Shown piece by piece: positions 1 through 14,997 of a DNA stretch of 64,000 nucleotides (the first letter of the stretch is position 1; every line of letters begins with the position of its first letter). The notes below the pieces were generated by a model. That model saw nothing but the letters and a program-made list of their open reading frames with translations, ran no database searches and was not told the DNA's origin. The DNA comes from Panonychus citri (lineage: Eukaryota; Arthropoda; Arachnida; Trombidiformes; Tetranychidae), in contig NW_026515514.1 of the NCBI RefSeq assembly GCF_014898815.1, positions 310,001 to 374,000 of the forward strand. The letters are read 5' to 3'. The translations under genes were made by a program, and so were the position numbers.

Positions 1-452
1 ACTCTGGACGACGATGATGATGACGATGATGGTTATGATTATGAACAATTAAAAAGTAAAATCAAACTGAATGAATCTTTTGGTTGATAATTTCATCATT
101 TTAGAATGGAGATTATCTGATATGAACCGATATCATCTCGATTTACATCAGATTGACTCCACCTTATTTGACCTGCTCATCAAATCACGTGATTCTTTCT
201 AATAGAAATACATTATTCCAACTCCACCCCCTTCCTATATATTTTATCATCTTCATCTCTCTTCCTTGAGCCTTTTTTTAGTACGATTCACTTTTCTCCT
301 CCTTCTCCTCCGCCTCCTTCCTCTTACTCCACTTTCTTGCTTTCAGGGAATTAAACTTATTATCATCAATTTATGTTTCCAAATACATGTAAGTTTTATG
401 ACAGTAAACAAAAGATAATCAGGTAAATAAGTAATCAAGTTAATCTATCTCA

Positions 453-498
<46 letters not shown>

Positions 499-3400
499 CA
501 GAGCGCAAGAAGAACAAAAAATTGATTCTAATCTCAAAGGTAACCTTCATTCAACTTACATCATGTTGTTCACTCGATTGATTGTTGTTCCATGATCATG
601 ATTATAAATATTCGGTGAAAATGAGATTGATAAAAGATTAAGTTCAATGAAATCTATATAATATCACCAGAGAAACTCAGATGGATGAATTTTAATCCCA
701 AATCGCTGTCAAAAAATATCTCAACTTGAAGTAATTGATCAAAATTGAAAATTTCTCTTTATTTATTATTTTGTTTTCCAAGATTGACAATTTGATATCA
801 ATCATCAATCTAATATAACATAATCATTATATATCATATTCAATTTTAATCATGATAAATATTATGTAATCTTAAACCAATATTATCAATTTTATGATTA
901 TCTCTCTAATTGTTGTTTGATTATCAACTTAAAAAACTTTTTTTTTCACTCTCATGTCAATATATAAATTCAACTATTGTACTAGATCATTGGGTTACCA
1001 TTTAGCTGGTGATTATCACCATCTAGTGATTATTATTAATCTATTATCGGATTTCATCATAATTTGTCAGGCAAAATGTTATGATAATTGGGAGTTGAGA
1101 TTATCATATTAGCGATTATTGGTTTCAATGGGTCAATTGAATTCTTATTGGATCAAATTACCATTGGAAGTGAATTATTGTCAATAAAAAGATTAGTAAT
1201 TTGATAGTTAATCAAATTTCTGGTGAACTTTGTGGACATTGATTAAGGTGAGAAAATGTAAATTGTTCATGTTAATCAAATATCGTTTTTAATAAAATTA
1301 ATCATCAATAATAATAAAACTGTTGATTTGATTCAAGATAAAATCAATCAATTCAATTTTCATCTAATCATCATCCAAGTTAAAACCTTAGAAATCAATT
1401 TAATAGCAACAATCAAATATTAGAATAACAATTTCTTCAGTAATTAAACTGAGCATTTGTTTTGAAGAGGTTCAATTGGAACTGAATATTCTGATCATGG
1501 TTATATAATAGATGATAGGAAATTCTGAGAAAATTTTTCGAGAGGATATAAGTTGACACAATATCGATTCTCGCAAGGGAATATGATAAAAAACCTTAGG
1601 ATCAAATGATGATGTTAAAAGCTCATGAAGATGTGATAGCTCATTGAATATCTCAGAGTATAAGTGTTTATAAAACGTTGGGAAATTGAGGGGGAAATGA
1701 AGGAGAATGAGTTTTATCATGAAGAATCGAGGGATAAATGATATTCCTATGAGAAAATGTTTAAGGATAAACTGGATTTGTGATGATATTCAAGTGACTA
1801 TTTTATCCTTCTCAGTGAAACTATTAAATAGGATTTGGTTTTGTTCCGGTTTCTTTTGTCTAAATCAGCACCAAAGGTTTAATATCATCACCATGATCAA
1901 GTATCAATCCATAATTCAGTTGATTGATGTGAATTGATGGTAACTGGTTTAATCGAAACCATCAAATTGAGATGAAATATATCAGTTCAATGATTTGGAA
2001 AAATAAAACTACAAACAAGAAGGATGAAGATGATGAGGATTAAGATGAAGAAGATAAATAAGGTTGATTTAACCTTGATGAACATGTGAATTAAGTAAAG
2101 GTAAAGTTATAGTTGAATGAGAATCAAGTAATTGTCAGCAGATTTCTGGTGATACTCAATGAACTTTGTTCTTGTCTTCTCATCTCTTTATTGTCTCTTC
2201 TTCATGATAACCCCTGGTCACTTGAGAATAACCAATCAACAAGACACAGGGAAGAAAACCTGAACTTTTATCTTCTTCTTGTTTGTTGATTGTCTCATAG
2301 TCTTTTTCTTGACTGGATGACAGGAGATGACAAAAGGATGAAAATGAGAAAATGAATTGAATTGAATGAGATCAACTATACATGTTACTTGAAATAAGGA
2401 GGAAAAAAATTCAGAGACCAAGAGTCAATTTTACATGAGATCATTTTCACCATGTGAATAAAATTATCTTTCACCAGTTGAACTTTTCTTTTCTTGTTCC
2501 TTGATTGATTCGATAAATTGTTGACAATTCCCACCTCGAGAATTAACCAGCATATTAACAATTTAGTCGATAGTTGATTTTGAAAACCCTATTTATCTCA
2601 CAGGGTGTTGACTGATTGTTCATTGTGTCAGTAAATTCACATGAAAAATATGAAAATTTCATTATTATTAATAAGAAAAACACTCAGATTATCAACATGA
2701 TGATTACATGTAAAGATGAATGAATTTCATCAATTACCTTGATACTTCAATCAAGATTTAATCTCAATCAAATTTTAGATTTTTGTGTCAATTTAATCAC
2801 AATTAGATCAACTTGCATTAATTTAATTCTCATAGCAATTGATAACCATTAGAATCCCTTTAGTTTTTTATTTATTATTATCTCATGGTAATTCAATTCC
2901 ATAACCACTGATCAACTTTTCCTCTGAATAATTGAAACAAAATTCATTTTTCATGGTATTCAAATCATGAGCTTAATAAATATCGATCATGATTTTGAAT
3001 TATATTTTTTTTTCTTGTCAAAATTCATATTTCCAAAATAAAACAATCAAATTAAATTATAATCACTTGGTTTTTAGCCTTAAATCACTTGAAAATGTCA
3101 AATCATATTAAACTTTAACCGTTTGTTATAATTACAATTAAATGACATGTTTCAATTGTATCATGATAATAAACTATGGATATTAAATTGTTAAGTGTAT
3201 TACCATTGGTGATATTGGTGATTAATGATCAATCTACTGGATTAGTTAATCAGACAAAAAATTTAAGGACAAACTTTCAAGATGATTAAATAAACTGAGG
3301 AAAGTTTCAATCAAATTTGATTTAAATTGTTTCAATTTGAGTTATTGAAATAATAGTAAAACTTGATTGTTATAAACATGATTTAGTTGGTTGATTAACA

Positions 3401-4355
3401 ATCAAGAAACAGTGAAAACAATTTGAAATTAAAAACTAATCTAAATTAACTCTATATTTAAGTTGTATGATTAATGAGAAAATGAAAGTTAATTATTGAT
3501 AATCAACCGGATTGTTTTCATGATTAAACAGTTAAGTTAAATATTGAACAATTTAAAAACAGATCAATGATTAACCATTAACAGTTATCATTACAATTGA
3601 CACAATAAGTTTATTATTATCATGATTAACTAAAAGTTAATCAACTAATGATCACCTAATAAACGTTTCTATTAAATCATCAAGTAAATTATCATGATTA
3701 ACTTTCTCGCTTTTGTCAATTGGTTAATCAATTATTGATCAATTCAATTCTCATTGGTATCAAGTCAATAAAAAACTTATAATGATAATATTTATATTAC
3801 ATGGACTTTGACAATAAAATATCACGTTAGATTCACATTTAAATTGTTAATAGATTACAATTAGTTAATCACCAGTGGAATACAATTTTCTGGTTAATAG
3901 TTATCCTATTGTCTTTGATTGTAATCGTTGTAATTTTATTAATAGTTTAAAGATATTGATAATCAAGTGAACGCTTTTGGTTTTGATTGTTTATTATTAT
4001 GGGAAATTAACTTGATTTACAATTGATTAAGTAAAAAAGTTGATATTTCCAGAGTTCATTTATTAATTAATTAAATATTATCATCATTAGAAATAGTTGA
4101 TTGCACATTAGATAAAATCTAAGGGACAGTTTTAAATTGGATTAACTTTTAAAAAGTTAGAATTGAATTTATTACATTTAGTATAAGATTAGTATTTATA
4201 TTTGTGATTGATTGATTGTTGTTGTTGTTGTTGCTCAGTGAAATTATGATTAGTATTTATAAATTGATTGGTGTTTAGTTTGGTGTGAGATGAATTAATG
4301 ATTTAATTGGTTGATCTTGTTGTTGATATTTTCTCGTTTTCTTTTGAAAATTTGG
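1..4355. other. Intergenic, no gene seen
   Basis: AT-rich sequence with only short, unconserved open frames, none resembling a known protein. It contains a (CT)n tract at about 459-494 and GTTGTT repeats near 4217. The right end holds the 3' flank of the minus-strand spectraplakin, including a poly(A) signal. RNA genes cannot be excluded by eye. Confidence 0.6.
4168..4173 (-). terminator. shot: Poly(A) signal of the spectraplakin gene
   Basis: AATAAA on the minus strand about 185 nt past the stop codon at 4356-4358. It is the first such hexamer I noticed downstream. Such hexamers are common in AT-rich DNA, so support is moderate. Confidence 0.4.
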
Positions 4356-7300
4356 TTATTTTTTGATGGCCATTCGACTTCCAGGTCGTGATTTGGATCC
4401 ACTGTCGGTGTCACTGAAACTACAGTCACTTGTAGAGCCTCCAAAACGGAATGAACGAGACATTGGTACACTCAGTTCCGTTTTTTCTCGGATCTAAAAT
4501 AAGCATTTACAAATGAAAATATCGATGAGAATTTTTTTCAAATTATTCTAAATTAATATTCATCTATAGATAGAATAATAATAATAATAATATTTAACAA
4601 AAGAAATAACGTTTCTAACGAATGCCGAATGAAATTATATGAAAGAATTAAGATTTGATTGGTTAGTAGATTAGTTATCAAGTTACCAAAGACATAATAG
4701 GTACTGGTATTTTCGAATTGTAATCTGGAGCCAATGGACGATAATATTCAGGGAAAACTGAAATTCCCCGAACTGGAAGACACCTTGGACAAGGTAAAAA
4801 GAATTCCAATTCTAAGCAATCTGGTTTAGTAGAACGTTTTTTTCAACGAAGTCAATCAAAGTTGAAGAAATTAATATTGTCAGGTTAACAGAATGACGAT
4901 TAAAAGAGCGAAAATAGAAAGAAGAAAAATCAAGAGAGAGAGAGAGAGAGAAATGTTATCGTTTTAAAGTTAAATTCGAACATGAAAATATATATAGATA
5001 TTAATACAACTATCGAAAATGAATAAATAACAACAATAATCAAGCGATTTACTAATAGATGATCAACAATAAGCAAAGGATTTACGGCAATCAAAAGAGA
5101 CGCAATAGAGAGAGTAAGATGCAATAAACGCGACGATATAATTACAATGGTAATTGCTGGAAATGAAAAGTTAATTGTCGACGATTACAAACCTTGGTGA
5201 TTGGACCGACAGTCGAGATAGCGCCTGTCTTTGGATCGATTACTGGTTTAGCTTTAAATGCTGCCATACCTTGGCTTACACCATCAGCCAGGATAAACTG
5301 TTCTCGAAGCTCAACATTCGTGCGTCCTTTAGCTACATTTAGTTTTGTTTAGCGGGTTCGAAGTTGCAATGATAATAATGATCAACAAATAATTCGTGCA
5401 AGTTGCAAATCAAATGGATAATCAAGTAAATTAATCGGGTGATTAAGGTGATAAGTGATGAATAATGATGATGATGGTGCCAAAGTGTAATTAATCATTA
5501 ATCGAAATGAATGCAAAAAGAAAAATAAAATCATGCATAAGAAAATCAACTCAATAAGTTTAAATTAAGAAACAAACTTGCAGAGAATAAGAAATGATAA
5601 TATTAATTTACGAATAATAAACATTCATCGTTAATAATATAAATTGAATTTCTAATTTAGATGCAAGCAATTTAGAATCGAGTTTGAACACTTACCTCGA
5701 CAAGGATCGTTCTTAATCAAGAATTCATCGAGAGAAACCCAACCACCTCCAACACGGACCATGACAGTACTTCTGAGAATACGAACCAATCGAAGTTTTT
5801 GTGAGTCACCAAACTGAATTTCGAATAAGCGAAGAAAAAATGAAGAAACGAATTAATTAGATTAATTGTATTACGCTTAATGATAAATTCTTGTGAATAT
5901 CTGTGGATACTTACTCGGTATTTGCCTTCGCCAACTTGGAAAACTTTGTATCGATGGACACAAGTACATTTGGAGACTTGTCGTTGGACCTCGTCTTGAA
6001 TAATTTCGGCCTCGGTTTTGGGTAAATCGCGATCTGGTCGAAGAGTTTCAAGATATTCTTTATGGTCGATAAAACCATCACTGTTTCGATCAAATATCGG
6101 TGCAACTCGTTCCATTTCAAGTCGAGAAGTTGGGAATTTAGATTCAAGGAATCCTTCGATGAAATCTTCTTGAGTAACTTTACCATCGTTATCTTTATCG
6201 ATTTTACGGAAAAAGTCCATAACTCGAGCTTTCTTATTGTTCATCCAGCCCAAGAATCGTCGTCGCCATTCATCAAATTCAAAGTTCTTAACTCTTTCAA
6301 CCTCACGAATATAATCAAGTTTATCTTGAAGTCTTCTCATCCTTTCCATGGCTAAAAGCCAAACACTTCTCCATTTTTCAACCAATTCACGAGCCTTGGG
6401 ATTCTTAATTTCTGGTTCACTGCTGGTTGAGGTTCGAGAATGACCATTAACGGGAGTTTCAACTCGAGTCTTTGAGGTTGATCGTCGACCCTTAACTTCA
6501 ACTGATTTAGTTTGTCGTTTAGTTGATGAAAAGGCTTTGGTAACTCTTTCAACTTCGGGTTGTTTTGAGCTCATCTCATCAATGAATTTCTGATGCTCTT
6601 CAATCAAACCTTCAAGAGATTCGATATCATCTGGAAGAGGCTCTGATTCGGCAGCCAAAAGATTAGCTTCAGCTTTTCTCAGCCAATTAAGTAATTCCTC
6701 CAAAATATTCATGATTCCTCTTAATGATTCCAAGTGCTCACGCAATTTGGTTTCTCGTTGTTTAGCCCAACCAGAGACTTCTTCCCATCGTGATTTAATT
6801 ATGGTTATCCAATGACGAATAACGGAAACAGCATCAGGGTGACATTTGGCAAGAATATTTTCAGCTAATGAGATGGTTGAATCTTTATTCATCTCTTGTT
6901 TGGACATTTCTCTCATGAAAACTTCGTGTTCCATAATCTGTTGTTTGGTTGTCTCTTCATCTTCAGGTAAAGGACCAGAGAATCGTAATTTCATCTCAGC
7001 ATCAGATAACCATTCGAGTAGTGAATGAACAGCCTTGTGTAGTTCTTCAGCTTGTCTTAGAGCATCTTCTAAGCATCGTTGTTTAGCATCGCTCATTTTA
7101 ACAACTTCGTCCCATCGAGAGTCAAGTGTGGCAATTTGCTCTCTAATTAAAGCAGCGTCCGTTGGTGTAGCTGATTCAAGAAGATCGCTGGCAGTTTTCT
7201 TGACAGTGGCCATGTTACCACGGCGACTTTTCAAATCTTCTTGTAAAGCTTTATGTTGTTCAACTAAAACCGTAACAGTATCTAGATCACCATGAATATT

Positions 7301-10300
7301 ATCCAATCCAAGGCGACCTTTGGTCTTTTCGAGCCAATCGATTAAAGCTTGAACAGCGTCTTTAAATTGTCCAGAGAATAGAAGAGCTTCTTCCAATTTT
7401 CTTTGACGATCAACCGATTTGGCACAAGCGGAGTTCCAACGTTTCTTCAATTCTTCAATCATATCATTCAAAATAGGAACATCAGATTTAGGACATTTAT
7501 CTTTCAAAGCTCGACCCAATTTAATTGTAGCATCGTAAGTTGATTGTTTCGCTCCCAATGATCTTTGGAATTCTTTATGTTTATTAAGATAAAGTTTAAT
7601 TCTTTCAGGATCATTGCCAATCGGTTGGAAGGTATCAAGTGATTCTTCAGCGTCTTTCAACCAACTGATTAAACTGCTCCAAGCATCATGGAATTCACGA
7701 GCCTCTTTATATCCACGATCTAAAGCTCGAGTTCGCTCGGCAGCTTTACCGACAACTCGCTCCCAACGATGTTGAACACTGACCAATAGATTCTTGATCA
7801 GAATAACATCTTGTTTTTGACTAAAGTATTTAAGATGAGTTCCCTTCTTATCAAGATTCAACATGGTCTCTCGGTGGTTGGAAACATCTTTCTGGAAGTT
7901 TTTATGCTCCTCGATTTGAGGTAGAATATGTTCAACAACCAAACTAACCGGGCCCATGTTGTTCAAGTATTTCTCGGCTGAGGTTAACCAATCGGTGAAT
8001 TGTTGTAATGCTTCATGGAACTCATTTGCATCTCGTAGAGCGATTTCAAGTTTAATTTTAAGATCGTTTGCTCGATTGACAACACTGTCCCATCGAGTTT
8101 TAAGTGTCTTCAGATTTGATGAAAGTTCAGCGTTATTCTCGGGAGAGCGTCTGACATACTCTTGTCCTCGATGTAAAACAGATTCGACTGTTGGTTTTTT
8201 GGAATTAAGTTCAGCGAAAAGATCCATGAATTTATCCAATTGCTCTCGAGCGGTTTCTGGGAGTCCACCGACAGGTTTGGAGGCGACAAATTGACCTTCA
8301 ATATCGTCCAGCCAATTAAGGAGATCTTGAATTTCTTGATTAAATGCCAATGACTCTTGGAATGTAGCTCCAAGCTCTCGTTGGCGTTTAGCAATCTTTT
8401 CAAAGCGTTTGTTGGCTCGAGAAATCCATCCATCAACGGTTGCCGCTCCTTGACCAGGGGAAATGAGTGCCAATTGTGGACCAATGCTGTTAACTTGATC
8501 GAGTAGTGAACCATATTTAGGAAGAGCGGCTTCAATTTTTTGGATTGTAGATTCTTGAACATGAGGAGTAAGAGTTGTGAAAGAATCAAGAGCTTTTTCG
8601 GATTCATCTAACCAAGTGTTGAGACGATCATGAGCTGAGTGGAAATTGTCACATAACGGGAAAGCGTCTTGAGCTTGTCGCAATTTTTCAGCTGCTCTAT
8701 GGGATAGATCATCGAATCGGCAGTTTAAGGCACTTAATTTGTCCTTCACTTGAATAACATCTCCCTCGGAGGCATGTTTCATCACTTTCTGTGCCATATT
8801 GTTAACATCAACGATCTGTTTGTGAGTGTCGTTAATTTCTTGGTTCATATCAGACAATTCATCAAGTTGTTCACGTAATTTGTCCAAATGGACGCTAAGT
8901 ACACGGAATCTGTTGAGTCGTGAATCCATTTCGGTAATCCAAGCTAAAATATCTTCGAAGGTTAAAACAAAAGTTTCCAAACTCTCATGATAACCGGAAA
9001 GCAGGTGCTTCACGTTTTCACTTTCGTTAACAAGCTTAGCATAGCGATCGGTTACATCTCGAAGACGATCAACAATTATTTGAGCTTCATCGTCACCAAC
9101 TAAGCTCACGAGATTCTGAGCGAATTCAGTTAAATCTTTAAGATCTTTCTTGTGATCCAAAATGTCTTGATGAAGAACTCGATGCTCGGACATTCGTTGT
9201 CTGATAAGTTCTTGATCAGTTGGAATTGGTAACATGGATTGCAAACGTCTTTCACTCTTGGACAACCAATCGATGAATTTTTGTAACGATTCATGGAATT
9301 GCTTGGCGTTCTTAAGAGCTCCTTCGAATTTGTTTTTAAGATCATTAGCCCGATTTAGAACACTGTCCCATTTATTCTTGAGTCCTTTCAGATTTTGTTG
9401 AAGGGCAAAGTTTCCATCAGGATTTCGTCTGACATAATCTTGACCTCGGTGCAAAACAGAGTCAACTTTAGGCCTGTTGGAAAGTAGTTCATCATAAAGA
9501 TCCATGAATTTGTTTAATTGCTCTCGAGCTGATTCAGGAAGTCCACCGGCAGGTTTAGAGGCAGCGAATTGACCTTCAATATCGTCCAGCCAATTAAGGA
9601 GATCTTGTATTTCTTGTTCAAATGCCATTGACTCTTGGAAATTGGCTCCAAGCTCTCGTTGGCGTTTAGCAATCTTTTCAAAGCGTTTGTTGGCTCGAGA
9701 AATCCATCCATCAACGGTTGCCGCTCCTTGGCCAGGGGAAATAAGTGCCAATTGTGGACCGATGCTGTTAACTTGATCAAGAAGAGAGCCATATTTAGGA
9801 AGAGCAGATTCAATTCTTTGGATTAATGATTCTTGTGCATGAGAGGTAAGTGTAGAGAAAGAATCAAGAGCTGACTCAGATTCGTCCAGCCAAGTGTTGA
9901 GACGATCATGAGCTGAATGGAAATTGTCACATAATGGTAAGGCATCTTGTGCTTGTCTCAATTTTTCCACTGCCCGATGAGATAGATCATCGAATCTGCC
10001 ATTTAGAGCATTCAATTTATCCTTCACTTGAATAATATCCTCACTAGAAGCATGTTTAATCACTTTCTGTGCCATATTATTGACATCGACAACCTGTTTG
10101 TGTGTATCATTGATTTCTTGATTCATATCGGACAATTCATCAAGTTGTTCACGTAATTTATCCGAGTAAACACTTAAAACACGGAATCGACTGAGCCGTG
10201 AATCCATTTCGGTGATCCAGGCCAAAATGTCCTCAAAACTCAACACAAAAGCTCCCAAGCTTTCATGATAACCTGAAAGAAGATGCTTCAAGTTTTCACT

Positions 10301-13300
10301 GTCTTTAACAAGTTTAGCGTAACGATCGGTTACATCTCGAAGACGATCAACAACCATTTGAGCTTCATCATCGCCAACTAAGCTCACGAGATTCTGTGCG
10401 ATTTCAGTTAGATCTTTAAAGTCCTTCTTATGATCCAAAATGTCTTGATGAAGGACACGATGTTCAGAGATTCTTTGTCTAATAAGTTCCTGATCAGTTG
10501 GAATGGGTAACATGGCTTTCAAACGTTTCTCACTCTTGTTTAACCAATCAATCAATGGCGCAATTCTGGCAGCTTCACCGGCAACAGCGAGGGCTCTTTC
10601 CCGTTCGGATAGTTGACTTAAAAGTGAACTCCAATGCTTTCGAATATCGGAAATTCGGTCATCCACTCGTTTGTACTCGGAACTACTATACTTTAATAAT
10701 CGTTTATAAGTATCACCACATTTCTCTAGTCTTTCAAGGCTGCTCTCTTGAGATTTAAATTCTTCACGAATAACTTGACATTGTTGCTTTTGTGTAACAA
10801 CAAGTCGAGGTTCAGAACCTATTGGACCAAGAGCAGCGATCATTTTATCCTTGGCAACTAACCATGAATGCATATTCTCATAACACTCATCGAACTCTTT
10901 ACGAGCCTGGCGAAGTTTTTCATCATCAAGATATGGATTTCGTTCAGGGGGTTCAGGGAATAGTTCGTAAAGAGATGAGATATATGTGATCATGGATTTC
11001 TCATCAATATTTTTGGTATCAACATCTTCTGGTTCCAATAAACGAGTAACACCAAGATCTCTTTCACCAATTTGGAAAGCATTCTCGAGATTATCTCGAT
11101 TATTACGTGATGCACAGTCTCGGAATTCCAAAAGATCAGGTCTGTTCCTGTGTAAAATTGCATTGAAGGCAAGCCCATCTTTCCAGCTATTGGTAAAATC
11201 AGTTACTTTTACACCAGGATAACCTTCAGTAGTTTTTTGAGCCCATTTCAATAGAGCCTCTTTGAATGTAGTGCTTTCATCGTGTTGAATTATATCAGAA
11301 ATCTGTTAAAATAAACAATAGAAAACAAGAAAAATTAACATTAACTCGTAAAATCTCAATGACCCAAATAAGATCATTGACTTTGCCAAAAGTAAACAAC
11401 TAATCAAGCAAAATAATGAAGGTAAAAAACAACAATGAGCGTAAAAATTTATGAATGAAACAAAGAGAGTGAAGCAATTAAGTGCCAATAGGAATAATAT
11501 AGAAAAAAGCACAATAAATAAAGACATTTGTTTATTTGCTTTTCGATTACAATTCAATGTGCAAAAGTGTCACTCGAATACAATATGTATGTATGAATAT
11601 GCAAAGAAAAAGCAGCATCGAGCAATATTATCAATACAAGAGGAGAAAATTTTTGTTCGAATTAAAAAAAAAATATCGAATCAGACAATTTCATTGACAA
11701 TTATTAACATCCACACACATGGAAACAATGATATAGCGTCAATACCCACGCTGAAGGTAAATTCCAGGTAGGTTGAGTTAAATGCAGAGGAAAAACTAAT
11801 AATAATTATAAACTGAATGCTTTGATTATCTGAGGGATTAAAATGAGATTAGTAAAAATAATAATAGCATTCAAGGTGAAGGTAAACAAAAATGATGATC
11901 ATCAAAAAAAAAACGGAAACAGAAATGAAAAAATATCATCAACAAGGTAACAATTTAATCAACAGGTACATTCCAAAGGTAAAATCAATCAATGAAAATA
12001 TAACCATATTTGGATTTCAATGATTAAATCAACAATTAAATTTGATAGTAATTTTGCTTTCTGATTGATGATTGAATTAAAAGTCTATCAGATTTGCAAA
12101 GGAGTTTGAATAACAAATGACTCTGTTGATTAACTGACTAAACCTTAGATTAAATTACAATTAAAACCCACTGTTAAGTTGCAATTGTTGAGAATGCAAA
12201 TAAAGTTGATTAATTATTAGATATAATTGTAATTAACTTATGACCAGATTGTGAAGGGAAAACAGTTGTTAATTGTAATTGCTGTTGATCAATTTAATTG
12301 TAATAGTTGAGAGAGAGAGGCAGATGGAGAGAGACTGAGAAAAAGGTGATTTTAATTATCAAGATGATGGAGGTCAAGGATCAATGATAATAGTAAATTA
12401 ATCAATTGATTTAGTTCAACTATTCAATTGTGATTAATAAAAAAAACAACAATTTGATTAAGAGAAAATATTAAATCAACTGAATTAAATTCACAATGAA
12501 TGTTTATTGTTTAACCTTTTTCATTTGGAAAGTTAACCTTGCCAATAGAAAGACAAACAAATTAATTAATCAGCTAACGAACTAATTGATTATCTAAACA
12601 ATTTAATTAATCAGTTAGTAATTCTTTGTATTAAATTTTAGAATCACAATTGTGTTAATTTGGCATCGAACGAAAAGAAAAAAGCTCAAATGATTAACGG
12701 TAGAAGAAAAAAAAATCGAAATCAATTGAGGTTGATTAGAATTTTTTTTTCTCTCTTTTCTTCGAACTCGAACTCAGTTCGAATTTACAATTAACCTTTT
12801 CAATTGTTTTCTTTTCAAAGAATAAGGAAATGAAATCAATTTGGAATTTCAGTTTTTCTCATATCCAATTTCTCCAAACATATTACATGAAACGTTACGT
12901 GAATCGAGTAACAATTTGAGACAAGATTAAATCAATTGCTTCAATTTTCAACTGTTCAACGATAACAATTAACAATCTATTCTAATGTTTACCTAAAGAT
13001 CATGATAATGTCAACTGAAAATTCATGAAACTATGAACCGGTAGAAAATGACTAATCAATTACTAATCAACCCTGAGATTTATTAATCGTTTCAATGGAA
13101 ACAAGAATAAGAATCGATTGCATTGAATTTTATTACTAATATTAACAATTCTAAGTGTAACTAAGAAACAAGAGAATAAGAAATTAATAATCAGTGTGGA
13201 AACTTGAGCAACAATAAACTAAGATAATCAGTTAATCAACATAATCATTTGACAATTAATTTTGTCCTAAATATCAAAGCTAAATTCAGTTTGCTCTCAT

Positions 13301-14696
13301 TACAATTATCTAAATTGTCAACATTATTTTACCGGAAAATTAACCGATTCCGGCGAAAATGTTTTCTAACAGATACTCAAACGATATCGCATTCGGCATC
13401 CATTTGTTTTTTCATTTTCGCCAGGTAAACGCCTTCACTTATCCTTCCATTACAACTGTCAACAATAATAGAAAAAGTTAACTAATAATCCACTTAATTG
13501 ATTGTTGTAAACATTAAGTTGTAATGAGAAGGGCGAGTGATTAGTTGATTGTTGATAAAACAAAAAAAAACACTTCAACAAAAAGGTAAGAAAATTTCAT
13601 TACATCAAGTTGAAGGATTAAAAGATAAACCATCAGATTAAACAACTAGACATATTAACGATGGTTAATTGTTGATTTAAATTGTCATTGAATTAACAGG
13701 TAATGAGAAAGTGAAAGTTAGTGATTAAGTAAAGGGATAAATATGAATTGATAAATATGAAGAAATTGAATGAAAAAAAGCAAAGGTAAGCAAATGAATG
13801 TAAACATGACATTAATTGTGAAACTGGTTATCTGTAAATTGTTAATTCTCAAGCAATTAAATATTTAAATTATCTAAATAATAGGAAGGCTAATGATTGA
13901 TAATGAATATAATATTTGCGAGAACGTGAAAAACATGCAACATCAAATAAGATTAACTTGTCGTTGATTAGATTATAATAATTATAATCATATGGAAAGA
14001 CAATGAAGCACAATTAAGATGAATCAATGAAAATGTCAAGACAATAAAAAGTAATTAATAGCAATTAAGAAGCAACTTTTGTCAATCATTCAGCATTCAA
14101 AATGTGCACATGATAACATTGACACTGAATTAGTGTTTATACCGTTGAGAATGAGTGTCGACCATGTTTATGAGATAAATAATTTAGAGCCTTGATTGAC
14201 CCTTTCATGATGTTGACCCTTGGTGACGATGTTGGCGGAACCAGATTAGCATCGAGACTTAAACGACGATAACGTTGAATAGAAGGATAAAGCTAAAGAT
14301 ATTGAATAATCATATTGTTATAATGTAAATACAATAAGAGAAAATAATAATATCATCATGATAATCAACAAAATTAGTGAATGGTATTGGGGTGATAACT
14401 GAATATTATGTATTAGAACAATCAACAAATTAGATCATTTAAAAGGTTGAGTGAGAAAAGTTTTTTAAAACTTTTTCAAGTTAAAATCGCAACATCATAT
14501 TGATAATCGAAGCGCATTAATGGTAAATCATTTCAAGTAATTATATTAAAATGTAATTCCAGTTGAAAAGTCATAACAATCAAATATTATTATCATCGTA
14601 AAGATAACTAATAATAACTTCAAATGTAATAAATTGCTCGCTTAAAAAAAAAGGACAAAGTTATTAATTGGAATTGAATCTTCCAGTTGAATGAAC

Positions 14697-14730
<34 letters not shown>

Positions 14731-14966
14731 ATGTTATAAAATGATGATTAAGGTGACAGAGGAAAAGGTAAGATTCACTTGAATGGTTTCCCTGAAAATA
14801 TTGCAATAATCATCATGATCTTATACTATTCTTGAAGATTTGTTGTTTTAATCTAAATGAAACTTAAATTACTCTTCTTTTTTTATCAATCATAATTTAA
14901 TTTCTCATGAAAAAATAATCCTGATAAACTACTAAGATCGTCTTGTGATATTAATAATAATTAAGG

Positions 14967-14997
<31 letters not shown>

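Noticed and set aside
1472..2421. Small open frames in the left flank (61-82 codons)
   Set aside because: No homology, biased composition, no credible splice partners, and poor start contexts in AT-rich DNA.
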